In this document: positions 20,995-31,500 of the stretch, one piece after another
Position numbering within the stretch: the first letter of the stretch is position 1
Layout: every line of letters begins with the position of its first letter
Assembly (NCBI GenBank): GCA_918807975.1
Contig: OU964920.1
Span: forward strand, 136,501 to 200,500
Direction: 5' to 3'
Source: Aplidium turbinatum
Taxonomy: Eukaryota; Chordata; Ascidiacea; Aplousobranchia; Polyclinidae
DNA length: 64,000 nt
Notes under the pieces: generated by a model
Databases searched by the model: none
What the model saw: only the letters and a program-made list of their open reading frames with translations
Told to the model about the DNA's origin: nothing
Translations under genes and position numbers: made by a program

Positions 20995-23273
20995 CAGGGC
21001 CTCCGAGAGAAATCATGACTGGTTGGGAAACAATACTAAAAGTGGGCCCTAAAAAACATTTTTCAGCAAATATAAAAGTGACGAATTTGTATCATGCCTT
21101 GCATCATGTGTCTTAAGCCGAACTTGGCTACTCTCCTTATCGTGAAATTGAATTCCTTTAAAGTTTCGATTTTAAACAGAGTATATATTGATATGAAAAA
21201 ACTTCTTTCAATCTGAAAATCAACAAAAATCACTCGACTACACTTGCAGCAAAATTGCCATTGTTGCTCAATCTTTTCTCTTGAAAGAATTGCAGTGAAG
21301 TTATATGATGTTCACATGCACACCTCATACATGGTGTCTTTGGTCATGGCCGTTGGGAGGATAATTTAGGTCCCGTACCAAAACGATTCTCTGGCCCCAA
21401 ATAAAGACACTTCCAAAAAAAATGCACCATATTCAAAGAATGCAGTAGTTTGTGCAAACTCTCTGGTGTTTGGGCAGTGTGGACGTATTTGCTGATGAAT
21501 TCTTGTCTGTTTGTTGTGTGGAATCCTGAAAGGAATCGCTTTTGGGTCGGTGATAACGTCTCCTCCTTTAACATGTCTGCGTCACTGCATCTGCTTCAGT
21601 CATGTTGTGAATCGAAATTGTTGTAGGTGGTTATTTTAGTATAACTTACAGTAGATAGAGGAAGAATTGTAAACACACAGACAAAGAGCGGGCAATGAAA
21701 ATAGCTCAAAAAGCATTCAATCCATTTTGAACCTTTTGCAATGCAAAGTTACGGATCACAGCATCAAATAATAAAGATTTTGAAAAGTCTAATTTGATGC
21801 ACAATATGCATAAACTGTTCACTCGGTTTTGAGTCGTGGTGGAGCATAAACAAATCTTACAAATTTCTGTGTGCTAAAACCACGTTTTCAACTTGCAACC
21901 GTTGGAGGTACTGGTTTACATAACAAATTTTCAAAGCAACAAAAATATTTGGAAAAGTGTTTCGAAAGTTGCAATCACTGATTTCCTTGATCAGATATCA
22001 TGAGCCTGAGGTGATGCGTTCCGGTTTGCAGCTCAAGTTTGCTGGGTAGCTTTCTTTCAAAAGTAGCCTACCAACTTATCCAAAATGTCATTGTTGTACA
22101 ACTTGTTTAAATTTGTTCCACATGCCCGCAACTACACATCAGACATACAATGATATTTCCATAGGACTTCAAACTTATCGATATTTTTGAGTTTGTTGAT
22201 ACATTTGTGAATATACTACCAACAGCTAGCGAATCCTTTGCAACATAGCGTACAGTAGAATAAATTTCGTTTGTAAGATTGAGCTGGTGAAGCGGAGTTG
22301 TTGGAGCGTTCCGTCACCAGAAAAATATTTTTTTTAAATTCATAGTTCCTATAACAACTTAAGCTTGCGAGTAGTCAACTCTTTCCAGCTTTCAGTAACT
22401 TCGATTACATCTTCCTTTAACTTCATTAAATCCATCAGCTTATTGTCCATTCGTCGTCGTCGTGTGGGCCTCATTTGGGGCCGAAAAACATTGCACAGCT
22501 CTTTATCTCTGCATAAATAGTTTAGTAGAGTGAATCTCGCTTAGGACTGTGATCTACATAATGCAGAGAAGCACAGGTTTGAAACTGCTCAGGTAGGCTG
22601 CTTGTAAATGGAATAACTTTCTTTAAAATTTCCTATCTGGCTTGGCTGCAATTGAAAATGACATAAGCTTATAGTCGATCAATTAGACTACTCAAAACAG
22701 ATATAATATTTGGACAACACTGCACACCATGAACTCCAACTCTAGTGCATTTAAGCAATGACATCCTTAAGCAGAAAATAGGCAAGAAGGGTTTACTTCC
22801 TTCAATCTTGCTTGGACACTTTTCCAAATATGTTGGATCCATCATTATATGCCTGGCAAACGCAGTTTTTCACGTCAAGGTACAGTTGGTCAAGCAAACA
22901 TAATACACGCTTAGCCAAAGCAGCACTAGTTTTCAAGTTAGAACAAGATAAAACGTTCAGTGATACAGAGATCAGCAATCTTAACAGCAACAGATTTCAT
23001 GCGTTGAAGCAGTTTAACATAGCCGGACTCAATACGAGAATGGTTTGTTCTTGATAAGAAACATCTAAAGAAGCATCTACAATGATCGAAAAATACTTGT
23101 AACTACGCATTTCATTCAAAAATTTGTTTATTTTTAGGTTGATCAGTTTTTATTTTAGTAGTAAAAATGGGCCCCCTCAAAAGTGACAAAACGAAAAACT
23201 ACTCGTTTTTCCTTTACAATGTTATGCTAGGGGGGAAAGTAGCCCGACTTCCCCCCCGCTCTCGGAGCCACTG
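20995..23273. mobile_element. hAT element, 2.28 kb, exact 8-bp duplication
   Basis: The left end CAGGGCCTCCGAGAG and the inverted right end CAGTGGCTCCGAGAG share CTCCGAGAG. CCTATAGT flanks both sides exactly (20987-20994, 23274-23281). Transposase remnants run on the - strand near the right end. A segment at 21346-21420 (GGCCGTTGGGAGGATAATTT) resembles, inverted, the sequence at 36300-36373. Confidence 0.9.
22801..23115 (-). pseudogene. hAT (DUF4371-type) transposase remnant
   Basis: From 23115 leftward the - strand reads KYFSIIVDASLDVSYQEQT, and from about 22870 CQAYNDGSNIFGKVS. These match the catalytic-core landmarks (F.iivDst.D.s...Q; gQ.YD.asnMsGk) of ZMYM/DUF4371-type hAT transposases. 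The parts are in different frames and most of the protein is missing. Confidence 0.65.
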
Positions 23274-23389
23274 CCTATAGTGTAGTAGCCTATAGTTACT
23301 AGAATTAGAACAATGCATGACTTATTTACAAATGCAGAACTTTCGTCACTTAACACTTTCTTAGAATTTTTGAAAATTCTAGTGGGTCA

Positions 23390-23447
23390 CTGAAATGCTA
23401 GTGGTGGGTCACTTCGTGACCCGCGGGTCAGTGGTTCGCCATCTCTG
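23390..23447. mobile_element. Single hAT-like right terminus
   Basis: GGGTCACTTCGTGACCCGCGGGTCAGTGGTTCGCCATCTCTG reads on the complement as CAGAGATGGCGAACCAC followed by a GTCACGAAGTGAC palindrome, the usual build of a hAT end. No partner end was found in the window. Confidence 0.4.
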
Positions 23448-24409
23448 AACATAGAAAAATAAAAATTAAATGAACAAAAATTGAGTAGGCTACTATTACA
23501 AACTCAAATAATACTTAAGCGCTTGAAATAGAAATAATTATCGATCTGGTTGAAACAAAGTATTGTAGATAAGCAAAACAGGTTTCTCGTATTCTGTTTA
23601 ACACCTCGTCAGGACTTGATCTGTTTGTGCAGTTGTTTGCTACTAATTTTTAGACTATATGACGTAATAGCCACAGCCTACATGTCTGAAGGGGTTGTCA
23701 TTAATCAACCAAGTTGAATCCTATGAAAAGTTCCTCTTAAAAGCATTATTTGCAGCAGAGATATAAACTTTCGTTATTGCATTAGTTTGTTTTGCCGTGG
23801 TCTCTTTCTGACAGTATGTTACTGATTAACTGAACTTTGGCAAGAGAAAACAAATAGGCTGCCATTGTGTAAGAATATTTGTTGGTGGCATGAAAGCTCA
23901 TACTTGCAACACAACATTTCCTAGAGTTGTTTAACTGTTTTATAATACCCAAGTTTGATGCCTACGCGATCATATTAGAGAAAATCAGGTTGTTTAGTTG
24001 GACAAGCAATGATAAAAATTATAAAAAGTAAATTAATGCAAAAAAGGGAACAAAATATATGTAGGCTACGAATTTGAAGAACAATTTATAGAAAATTATT
24101 AGAATCCCACGAATTGAGTACGGTAGCCCATACTCACCATTACTTCGACTACATTGGCCAATGTAAGAATTAGGATTTGAGGCTTGAGTATATAGATTTG
24201 ACTTGTAAGTAGTCGTGTTGTACAATAGAAGTCCCTGTAGCCATCTAGATCTCACCAGATCCTATCAACAAACTAGCCTAAGCAAGTTTATGTGTAGTAG
24301 ATTCTCTAATACGTTGAGGAATAGGGCAGCATCGTCGCAACACAAATTGAGCATTCAATGAGGCAGTGTCTGTAACGTGGTAAATACATTGGTTTCACTT
24401 AATAATATT

Positions 24410-24817
24410 AATAATAACAATATTTATGTAGCGCCACATCCACAGTCAAACTATGCTCCTGGGCGCTGTACATGACAATGGTGATAATTAATACGGTACC
24501 TACTTTCAGTCATAATATTCAGTGAATTAGAACGTTTTCAAGCGAGTTTTGAATTCATACAAATTTTCAGCTTCTTTTAAACAAATAGGAAAACAATTCC
24601 AGCAACTGGCAGCAACAACTGGGAAGGTGCGATTTCCATATTGTGTCTTACATGAAGGGTTGCACAAGAGCAATTGATGTTGAGAACGCAAAATTCTGGC
24701 AGCTTTATAATGAACAAGCAAAGTGTCCAGATAGTTCGGAGCAAAACCATCGAAAACTTTATAAATTAATAGACATATTTTGAAGCGAGTACGATACAAT
24801 ACTGGAAGCCAATGCAC
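24410..24817 (-). pseudogene. CR1/L2-like LINE 3' end
   Basis: From 24817 leftward: MHWLPVLYRTRFKICLL, VFDGFAPNYL, LRSQHQLLL and a final FKTRLKTF. This is the conserved C-terminal tail of CR1/L2-type non-LTR reverse transcriptases (LHWLPV..R..fK.l.l). It is followed by a 3' UTR with GGGCGCTGTACATGACAATGG and an ATTATTAATATTATT tail. The 5' part is missing. Confidence 0.85.
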
Positions 24818-24849
24818 TTCTGGTGCTTAATAGCTGTAGTAGAAATTAC

Positions 24850-25600
24850 TTGTGGGGGAGGCCGCTTAGAGACTGTCATTGGACTTACGGTGCCAGACAG
24901 GTGCACAGTAGAATGCATCAACACCCCCCCTATAAAAAAAAATCCCAAGGCAAAATATTTAAAAATGTACTGTAGCCTATTACCACTAGAAAAAATCCAT
25001 AGTGCAAAATATTACAAAATTTGGAAATTTGGATAAACTCTACCGGAACCACATGAGCAATGAAAATATGGATTCTAACAGTGTCTAGATGTAAGGTAGA
25101 GTAAAGAGAAATCTTTTTCATATCAAAAACCAGATGTTTTTAAAGTGGCTTTTAGGCCTAAAACAACTTTCAAAATGATTTCGGTCATCTACCACCTGTG
25201 TCCAAGGAGTTAAATGCCATAACCTTCAAAATCGGCATAACTTGAAGCAAGAAAGCTGGTTTTTAGCAATGCTCAGAAGGTCTATGTGCATATCTGCTAT
25301 TCTGCTGTTACTAAATGTATCACACCCATCACAAATCGACAAAAACATATTTTTCCTGAAATATCAGACGCAAAAATTTATACTGTATTAATCTATATAT
25401 GCTATTGGAGCAAAGGTGTATCTTTACCAGTTTATTCTATACCATTGCTAAACCAGTACAACGATACATCATCATCATCATCAATTAACTTTGACTATGC
25501 AGGCCATGAATTGATCCTCATGTCATGTTGAGGGTGTGGCCTATCTGCGAGAGCAAACACTTTCTCTTTACTCCTCGCGGTCCATTGAGTTTTCAAAGTA
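24850..25600. other. No gene seen
   Basis: AT-rich sequence without recognisable coding, RNA or repeat borders. Two related AAAAAATCC(C/A)A.GG.CAAAATATT words occur near 24940 and 24995. Confidence 0.4.
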
Positions 25601-25611
25601 TATTTTCAGGG

Positions 25612-25842
25612 CTAAAAGGTCACGCTTAGCAAGTTCCCTTCAAAACGTTTTTGTCTACCTTGACCCCGCTGTGGTGAAATAATGACCCATCTGACCTGAT
25701 AGATCCAGCTAGTGCTGCAGTCAACGTGCCCAAGCCATCTCATTCTGTTCAAATGGAGGAATTCACCAATATCTCTTATTTCAAGCCTGGATAAAAGAGT
25801 CTCAAACTGGATGTCAGGTCCATTTTGCCATCGTAGTGTCAT
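25612..25842 (-). pseudogene. LINE C-terminal fragment
   Basis: The frame contains DIGEFLHLNRMRWLGHVD and later PQRGQGRQKRFEGNL. This recalls the ...R.lrWLGHv.R...G.R..GRP..RW C-terminus of APE-type LINEs. It is short and 5'-truncated. Confidence 0.55.
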
Positions 25843-26854
25843 TACGTTGTAGGCGCTTGATGGTGCTTGCTAGTGTTGCCTACGTTTTGGAGTCACAGAG
25901 CATGATACTCGTCACACAGCTGAAGTAAACTTGACCTCGATTGTAATAGGAAGTTGCTTGCTTGTGAGGAGTTCTCTAAACTTTTTCCAGGCTGACTTGG
26001 ACCGCATTATGACTGCAAGTTCACACCCTCTTCCAGAGGACATCGTATCTCCAAGGAAGCAAAAATCAGCTACCACGTCAAGTGTGCCACCTTCAACCTC
26101 ACCTCGCTTACTGGCTTACCGTCTATTGGCCTTGCTGTGCTCTTACAACGTGGGCGATATACACTCAAGTATTATGCATTTACGATGTTACACAATATAA
26201 AACAAAAATTGGGCTGTTTTGCAGCTTGTGCAAGATCACTGATTTGTACTATCGGTACTTATTAAGTTTGCCCATCAGTTCAACCCGCATAAGCATTGAT
26301 GGGACATGTCTAACTCAACTCACTGGTTAAGACAGACGGTTTTACCTAAAATTTCTTTGAAAATTTATGTTTTCTTCATCTACTCAGTGTAGCCTATGAA
26401 CCGTTGATGATACACCATGGATATACCATTAACTTGATGCTAACTTGCAACAACACTTTGCTCCTCAAGAAAGGGGGAGTAGATCTGCCCCCCCTCATAT
26501 TTCCTTTGATTACTTGAAGCACAGTAACGCCATGCACTTGGTTTTTCTGACTTTTTTCAAAATTGCCAGGCGGACCTGATGATATTAAATTTGAAACTAA
26601 AAGTTGTGTAGTTTTCATGCAAATTCAAGATATTTGTTTCTCGTAAATTCTGTCTCCGTTTGTTGTCATCAGCCTATTTTCAGTTCCCAGTACTCATCAG
26701 GGAGAGATTGACAACATGAGCGTACCCTCCCCTGATATGGACTTGCCTCGGCCGTAACTTTCCTAATGTACCATAAAAGAATCCCCATTGTGGAAACCAA
26801 GAACAAAGGAAAAGCACAAGTTATAGCTAAATTGAGTCAACGGTTTGGCATCGG

Positions 26855-27040
26855 CTCAATTGGCGCAGAGGGTTAGGGCTATGGTAGTCACTTCATTGAT
26901 GTGAGTTTGATGCTCACCACTGCTATTGCTGTTTTCTTCTGTAATTAGGCTACCAAACAAAGTTCAAAGTGATAAATGTTAAAGTGCCTACCCTACTGAT
27001 CAGCGCGACTCTGATTGGTCAAATTTCAAACTAGGGAATT
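26855..27040 (+). repeat. tRNA-like SINE family 2 (single copy)
   Basis: GGCATCGGCTCAATTGGCGCAGAGGGTTAG is an A-box-like region, followed by GTTTGATGCTC (B-box-like) and the tail TTTTCTTCTGTAATTA, then AAAGTTCAAAGTGATAA and AAAGTGCCTACC. The same order occurs in both arms of the palindrome at 63.3-63.9 kb. Confidence 0.6.
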
Positions 27041-27045
27041 TTTTT

Positions 27046-27320
27046 ATGGTAGGCTTATCTTTTGGAAAGTTGCGCCCCGGCCGACTTAGGTCAAGCTCAA
27101 TGGAATCCGAACAAGATCAGGCCAATTCCATTCCAATATGTACAAGTGGAGTTTGGCTCCCTCATCTGACTGTGAGTGCGACGCGAAGGAACAAACTGCT
27201 AACCATGTCATTCTTGAATGTCTCATTTACAAGGCACCAAATGGAATGCGTGGTATAGCAGCACTGGACATAGCTACACTCACCTGGCTTTCCATCATCT
27301 GCACTGAAATCTGAACAATC
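27046..27320 (+). pseudogene. LINE C-terminal finger fragment
   Basis: Across frames the + strand reads SNMYKW, LAPSSDCECDAKEQTANHV, LECLIYKAPNGMRG and AALDIATLTWLS. This is the same CxC...H...C finger as the LINE at 47.5-47.8 kb but a diverged subfamily. A second copy is at 30.07-32.2 kb. Confidence 0.75.
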
Positions 27321-27329
27321 TTTTCTCAC

Positions 27330-28250
27330 ACGAAAGAAGAAAAAGCAAGAAATGTATAGGTTCCTCATTAAATAGATGTGCTTCTTGTAATGTTAGGTGA
27401 TAATGATGAAAGCGTCGGTCGTTTAGCAGTGACTAAAACACGTTAGTCTTGTGTTAGTCTGCATCAGGCGTTTAGACGATCATATGACCATAAAATGTCC
27501 ACATGATCACTTGGGGCTCTATGGTAAAAAGGGTCATTTCCGCCTGATAGGACTTTCAGACCATCATACGAACTCTGTTAATGGCATCACAACTCTCAAA
27601 TTCAATTTGGCAGAAGGCAAGTTTTCAAATATTACAAATAATCATGTTTTAGACAAATCGTCTGATTGGTTTGGGTGTCAGAAGCATTCGAAAAAAAATC
27701 TTGTATAGGGACAAAAAAATTGGGATTTTGATAATCCATTCAACATCCATATATTGATAGATTAGGGTTTAGGTTAGGGCTATTTTTTATTATTGATTTG
27801 TGTAGTGTAGTTTATAATGAGCTAGCACAGTAATTTATAATCTTCCATTTCATTTACAATAGAAGTTATGGGGCTCTGAAAATGGAAAAAATTGCTATGC
27901 GCTATTCCTACAACCAAAAATCGAGAGTTAATCCTTCGAAATCAAATTGTTCCCATAGACAAACCGTTCGAGATATTAATCCCAAACTTAAAATTCGTTT
28001 GGTAGCCTAAAGCATAATATGATAACTTTTCAGAATACTCTAAGAAGTGCCATACAAGATATTTTCATGTTGACTGTTTTCATGTGGATTGACCATATTT
28101 TTTTGTTTTTTTTTGATGCTCGATGTGTACCCGTTAGATATTATTAAAAAGAAAAATTTGACAAAATTGTTTTTTGATAAGATAGAACAGTTTCATTATA
28201 CTGCCGGGTGAAAATCATTAAATTTGAAACATCATGAAGGATCTGATGCA
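27330..28250. other. No gene seen upstream of the attractin-like gene
   Basis: AT-rich sequence with a frame at 27451-27708 that matches nothing I know, and a GGTTTAGGTTAGGGC run near 27765. No transposon borders were recognised. Confidence 0.4.
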
Positions 28251-28533
28251 CCCTGGTGCACAGTATTCAGCTGTAGAGTGACTATGGACAGGATTAAAGT
28301 GCACAAGCTGCAAACCAAACAGTTACATTAGTACAGAGATCTTTTTAGAATAACTGCAGATGGATAAGGTTGGAGCATATCATTGTTACTCCGGGATAGA
28401 CAATGAGAGCTCCGAGAAAGACGATTAAAGCATAATGGGTGTTCGAGCTGTGCTTTTTGTGGTTAACTGAAACAATGGCATTCTTTTCTTTAGATGTTAT
28501 GAAAGAAAACTGTAGTGAATGCAATTTTCTCTA
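28250..28533 (+). promoter_or_regulatory. Putative promoter/5' UTR of the attractin-like gene
   Basis: This is the sequence just before the signal-peptide exon. No canonical TATA box is placed with confidence. CATTCTTTTCTTTAG (ending 28494) looks like a 3' splice acceptor, so either a non-coding first exon lies upstream or a spliced leader is added there. The short upstream ATG after it is closed at once by a stop. Confidence 0.35.
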
Positions 28534-28593
28534 ATGAAGCTTTTCTTATATTTAATCTGCATCTTTCTTTTGTCAGCCTATGCAACATCACAG
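28534..28593 (+). CDS. Attractin-like exon 1: signal peptide
   Basis: Encodes MKLFLYLICIFLLSAYATSQ, a basic residue followed by a hydrophobic core and a small-residue AYA cleavage region. Donor GTAGGC follows; phase 0. This ATG is chosen because it opens the signal peptide and joins in frame to exon 2. Confidence 0.8.
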
Positions 28594-31500
28594 GTAGGCT
28601 AAATCTTATGGTGACATGTAGGCTGTAACTTTGTTGCATAAAACAAAGACGATCTAACGTTTTATTGCTTTCCTACACATGGAAGGGCAGCGCCTTATCA
28701 AGAGCTGATATTTATAAATTTACCTAGAACCACATCCGGGTTCATACAAAATCTATGCTGCCTTCCTGATCACGAGCGATGTTTTACAAAACCAGATTAC
28801 TAATCTATTCAGCATCAGCGCCCTCTAAAATTGATGTTTGCAGCCTTCCCGCTTAGCTTGCCAACTTTAAGTTTTTTTTTATGAATTTTTACATATTTGT
28901 CGTCTTTAAAGTTTTTCTTTGCCGTTTTTATTTACATTCAATATTGTTAAGCCAATGTTATTTAAGATTATTATTATTTAGAAACTTTTACTGAGATGTT
29001 CGAAAACTATTTTTCAACTCATAATTTCTTTCCTAACTTCCTTAACTTTTTCATTCGTTTGTGAAATGTATGAATATGTTCTGTCAGTTATTAAGGTTGG
29101 CAGCAACCCTTAAAAATAATTCACCGACTAGAAACATTCAAGCAACAACCCCACCAATCCCCCAATTTGACGTGAGGTACTTTTTTCTTACATGACTGTT
29201 TATAATATCCACTCAGTAGAAGAGCAGAAAAGGTTTTGAAGTTCCAAAACAAAAGGTTTATAGAACCGTTACAGTAAATGCTGCATAGCCAGTGTCATAT
29301 GTGTAACAGAAGTTGTTGTTTTAGAAAGATTGCTTCAATGGTGTCCTGGTGAACGGGAGCTGCGTTTGCAATCCTGGGTTTGCAGGGAACAAATGCCAAG
29401 ATTGCGCTGGGAGATACATGTAAGTTACCTGCTACACGATTTATATAAGCATAACCAAGTAGCATAACCATAATGTTCATGTAAGACTCGTCTAACTTTT
29501 TATTTCGCTTTCTACGTTAAACGATTTTGCATCTTCTTGGCTTTACAGTGATCAACCAATTTAACGAAGTATGATCACTGAAACTAATATCACTGCAAAA
29601 CTTATGCTTTCACTTGATAAACAAAAACGACAAACCGTCTTTTGTGACTAAAGTTTCCAGATAGGCTACTCTTCGGGATTCCAGTGTAAGAGCGAAAATC
29701 TAGGTAAAGATTGCATGACAGCAGCACAAAATTATTATAAAATCACAGAAAATTTGTATAAAAATTATATTTATCGAATTCTACTACAACTAGCAATCTT
29801 ACTAGCGACTATCAAGCGTTGTTGATCAAGCACCAACATATTTCTAGGATTGCATGTAGGCAAGGCCAGTGAATACAGGTCAGAGTGAGTGTTAAGCATG
29901 TCGCATTTATTATTGTGTGCTACTAACAATCAATATACAACCATTCAGTAATCATACCACCAGCGCACCACATTATAGGAGTTATGGAAGATTATGGAAG
30001 ATACTTGGAATGAAGCATGGTGTGTCAACGACACCAAACTCCATGGTTTTATACCTCACCCGGTGGCATGCCCCCCTGGTATGGACCTGCCTCGGCCGAC
30101 TTGTGTAAAGCTTAATAGAATCCGAACGGAAGTCGGCCGCATCCATTCCAATATGTAAAAGTGGGGTTTGGCTCCCTCATCGGACTGTGAGTGCGACGCG
30201 AAGGAACAAACTGCTAACCATGTCATTCTTGAATGCAGGGATGGAGGAACCACGTGGGCCTCGTGGGCCTGGGCCCACCTACTTTATTTTATGGGTGGGC
30301 CTGGCCCACCTACTTTTGAAAGCCAAATATTTTTGAAAAGGTAGCGAAAGATTTGACCAAGATAACCTGTAGTTTTTTCTGATATAGAGAAAGTAATTCT
30401 AGCTGCAGCAAGGGTAAATGATGCATCAATTTTGTCTCTAAAAGAAGGCACTTACACTAGGCTAGATGGGGATATTGATGTTAATTCTCTCGACAACGAA
30501 ATCAAGCTGTTAAAATAGATGAAACATTTACATAAATCTATCAAAACTGATACAGTTTTACCTGAAAATCCCTATGTTTAATGCTACTGCAAAAAGGTCT
30601 TTTTCGTGCCACTAACTGCTGAAAAAATACTTAAAAAGCCGATTAACCCAAGAGCACTTGAACCATCGGATGAACAGTTGAACACATTCACAAAAACTTA
30701 ATCGATCAGGTTGGTCTCACCTCAATTTGTCAAGAATTTATTGCTTTCAATGATCGTATTATTAACTTTTTTAGGAAAAAATTTCAAGCGTGATAGCCTA
30801 CAGTAGCAGTCACCTATATATAGTGACAGTTGAAGGAACCTTGTTGTTGTTTGATACCAGTAGCCTAGGGCCTAGGCCTATTATATTTGTATATTGGTGG
30901 TGCAGCTGTTGTGTATGCACATACTGCAGGCTGTTACTCCCGGATAACTTTGCCAACTGTTAAATATGTGCAATTGTGCATATACCATTACCAGCACTCC
31001 TGGTATTGAAACTTTGTGGTAATTAGCAGTGCATTGTTGATGCCAGTATTATGTTTGCCTGTTGGTGCTGCGGCTGTTATATATGCGCACAGACTACAGT
31101 ATAATGCTGCAGATTAGTTATCCCAGATGGTATTATAGCTGCGTGTGTGTATTGTTTTTTTTTTATTTGTGTGTTCATCTCCATATTTTGTACAGCACTA
31201 TAAAGCATAGAGAAATAAAACATAGTAACCTTAGCGGGTTTAACATACTTTATTACAAACAAAAAATATAACATAATTAAAATAAACTCAAACGTTTTCG
31301 ACACGTACGCGTGTCCTCATCAAGAATTAAATCTGCAATATACATAAAAGGAAAAATCGGAAGATAAGTTTGACTTTGCACTGTAACTGTAACGACACGC
31401 GGGACTGAAAAGCACAAACTGAACAAATGATACGAGAATGATTACGAGTATATTATGCGATGGGAAACAGATCACATGAGGTGTAGACTACAGGCATTGG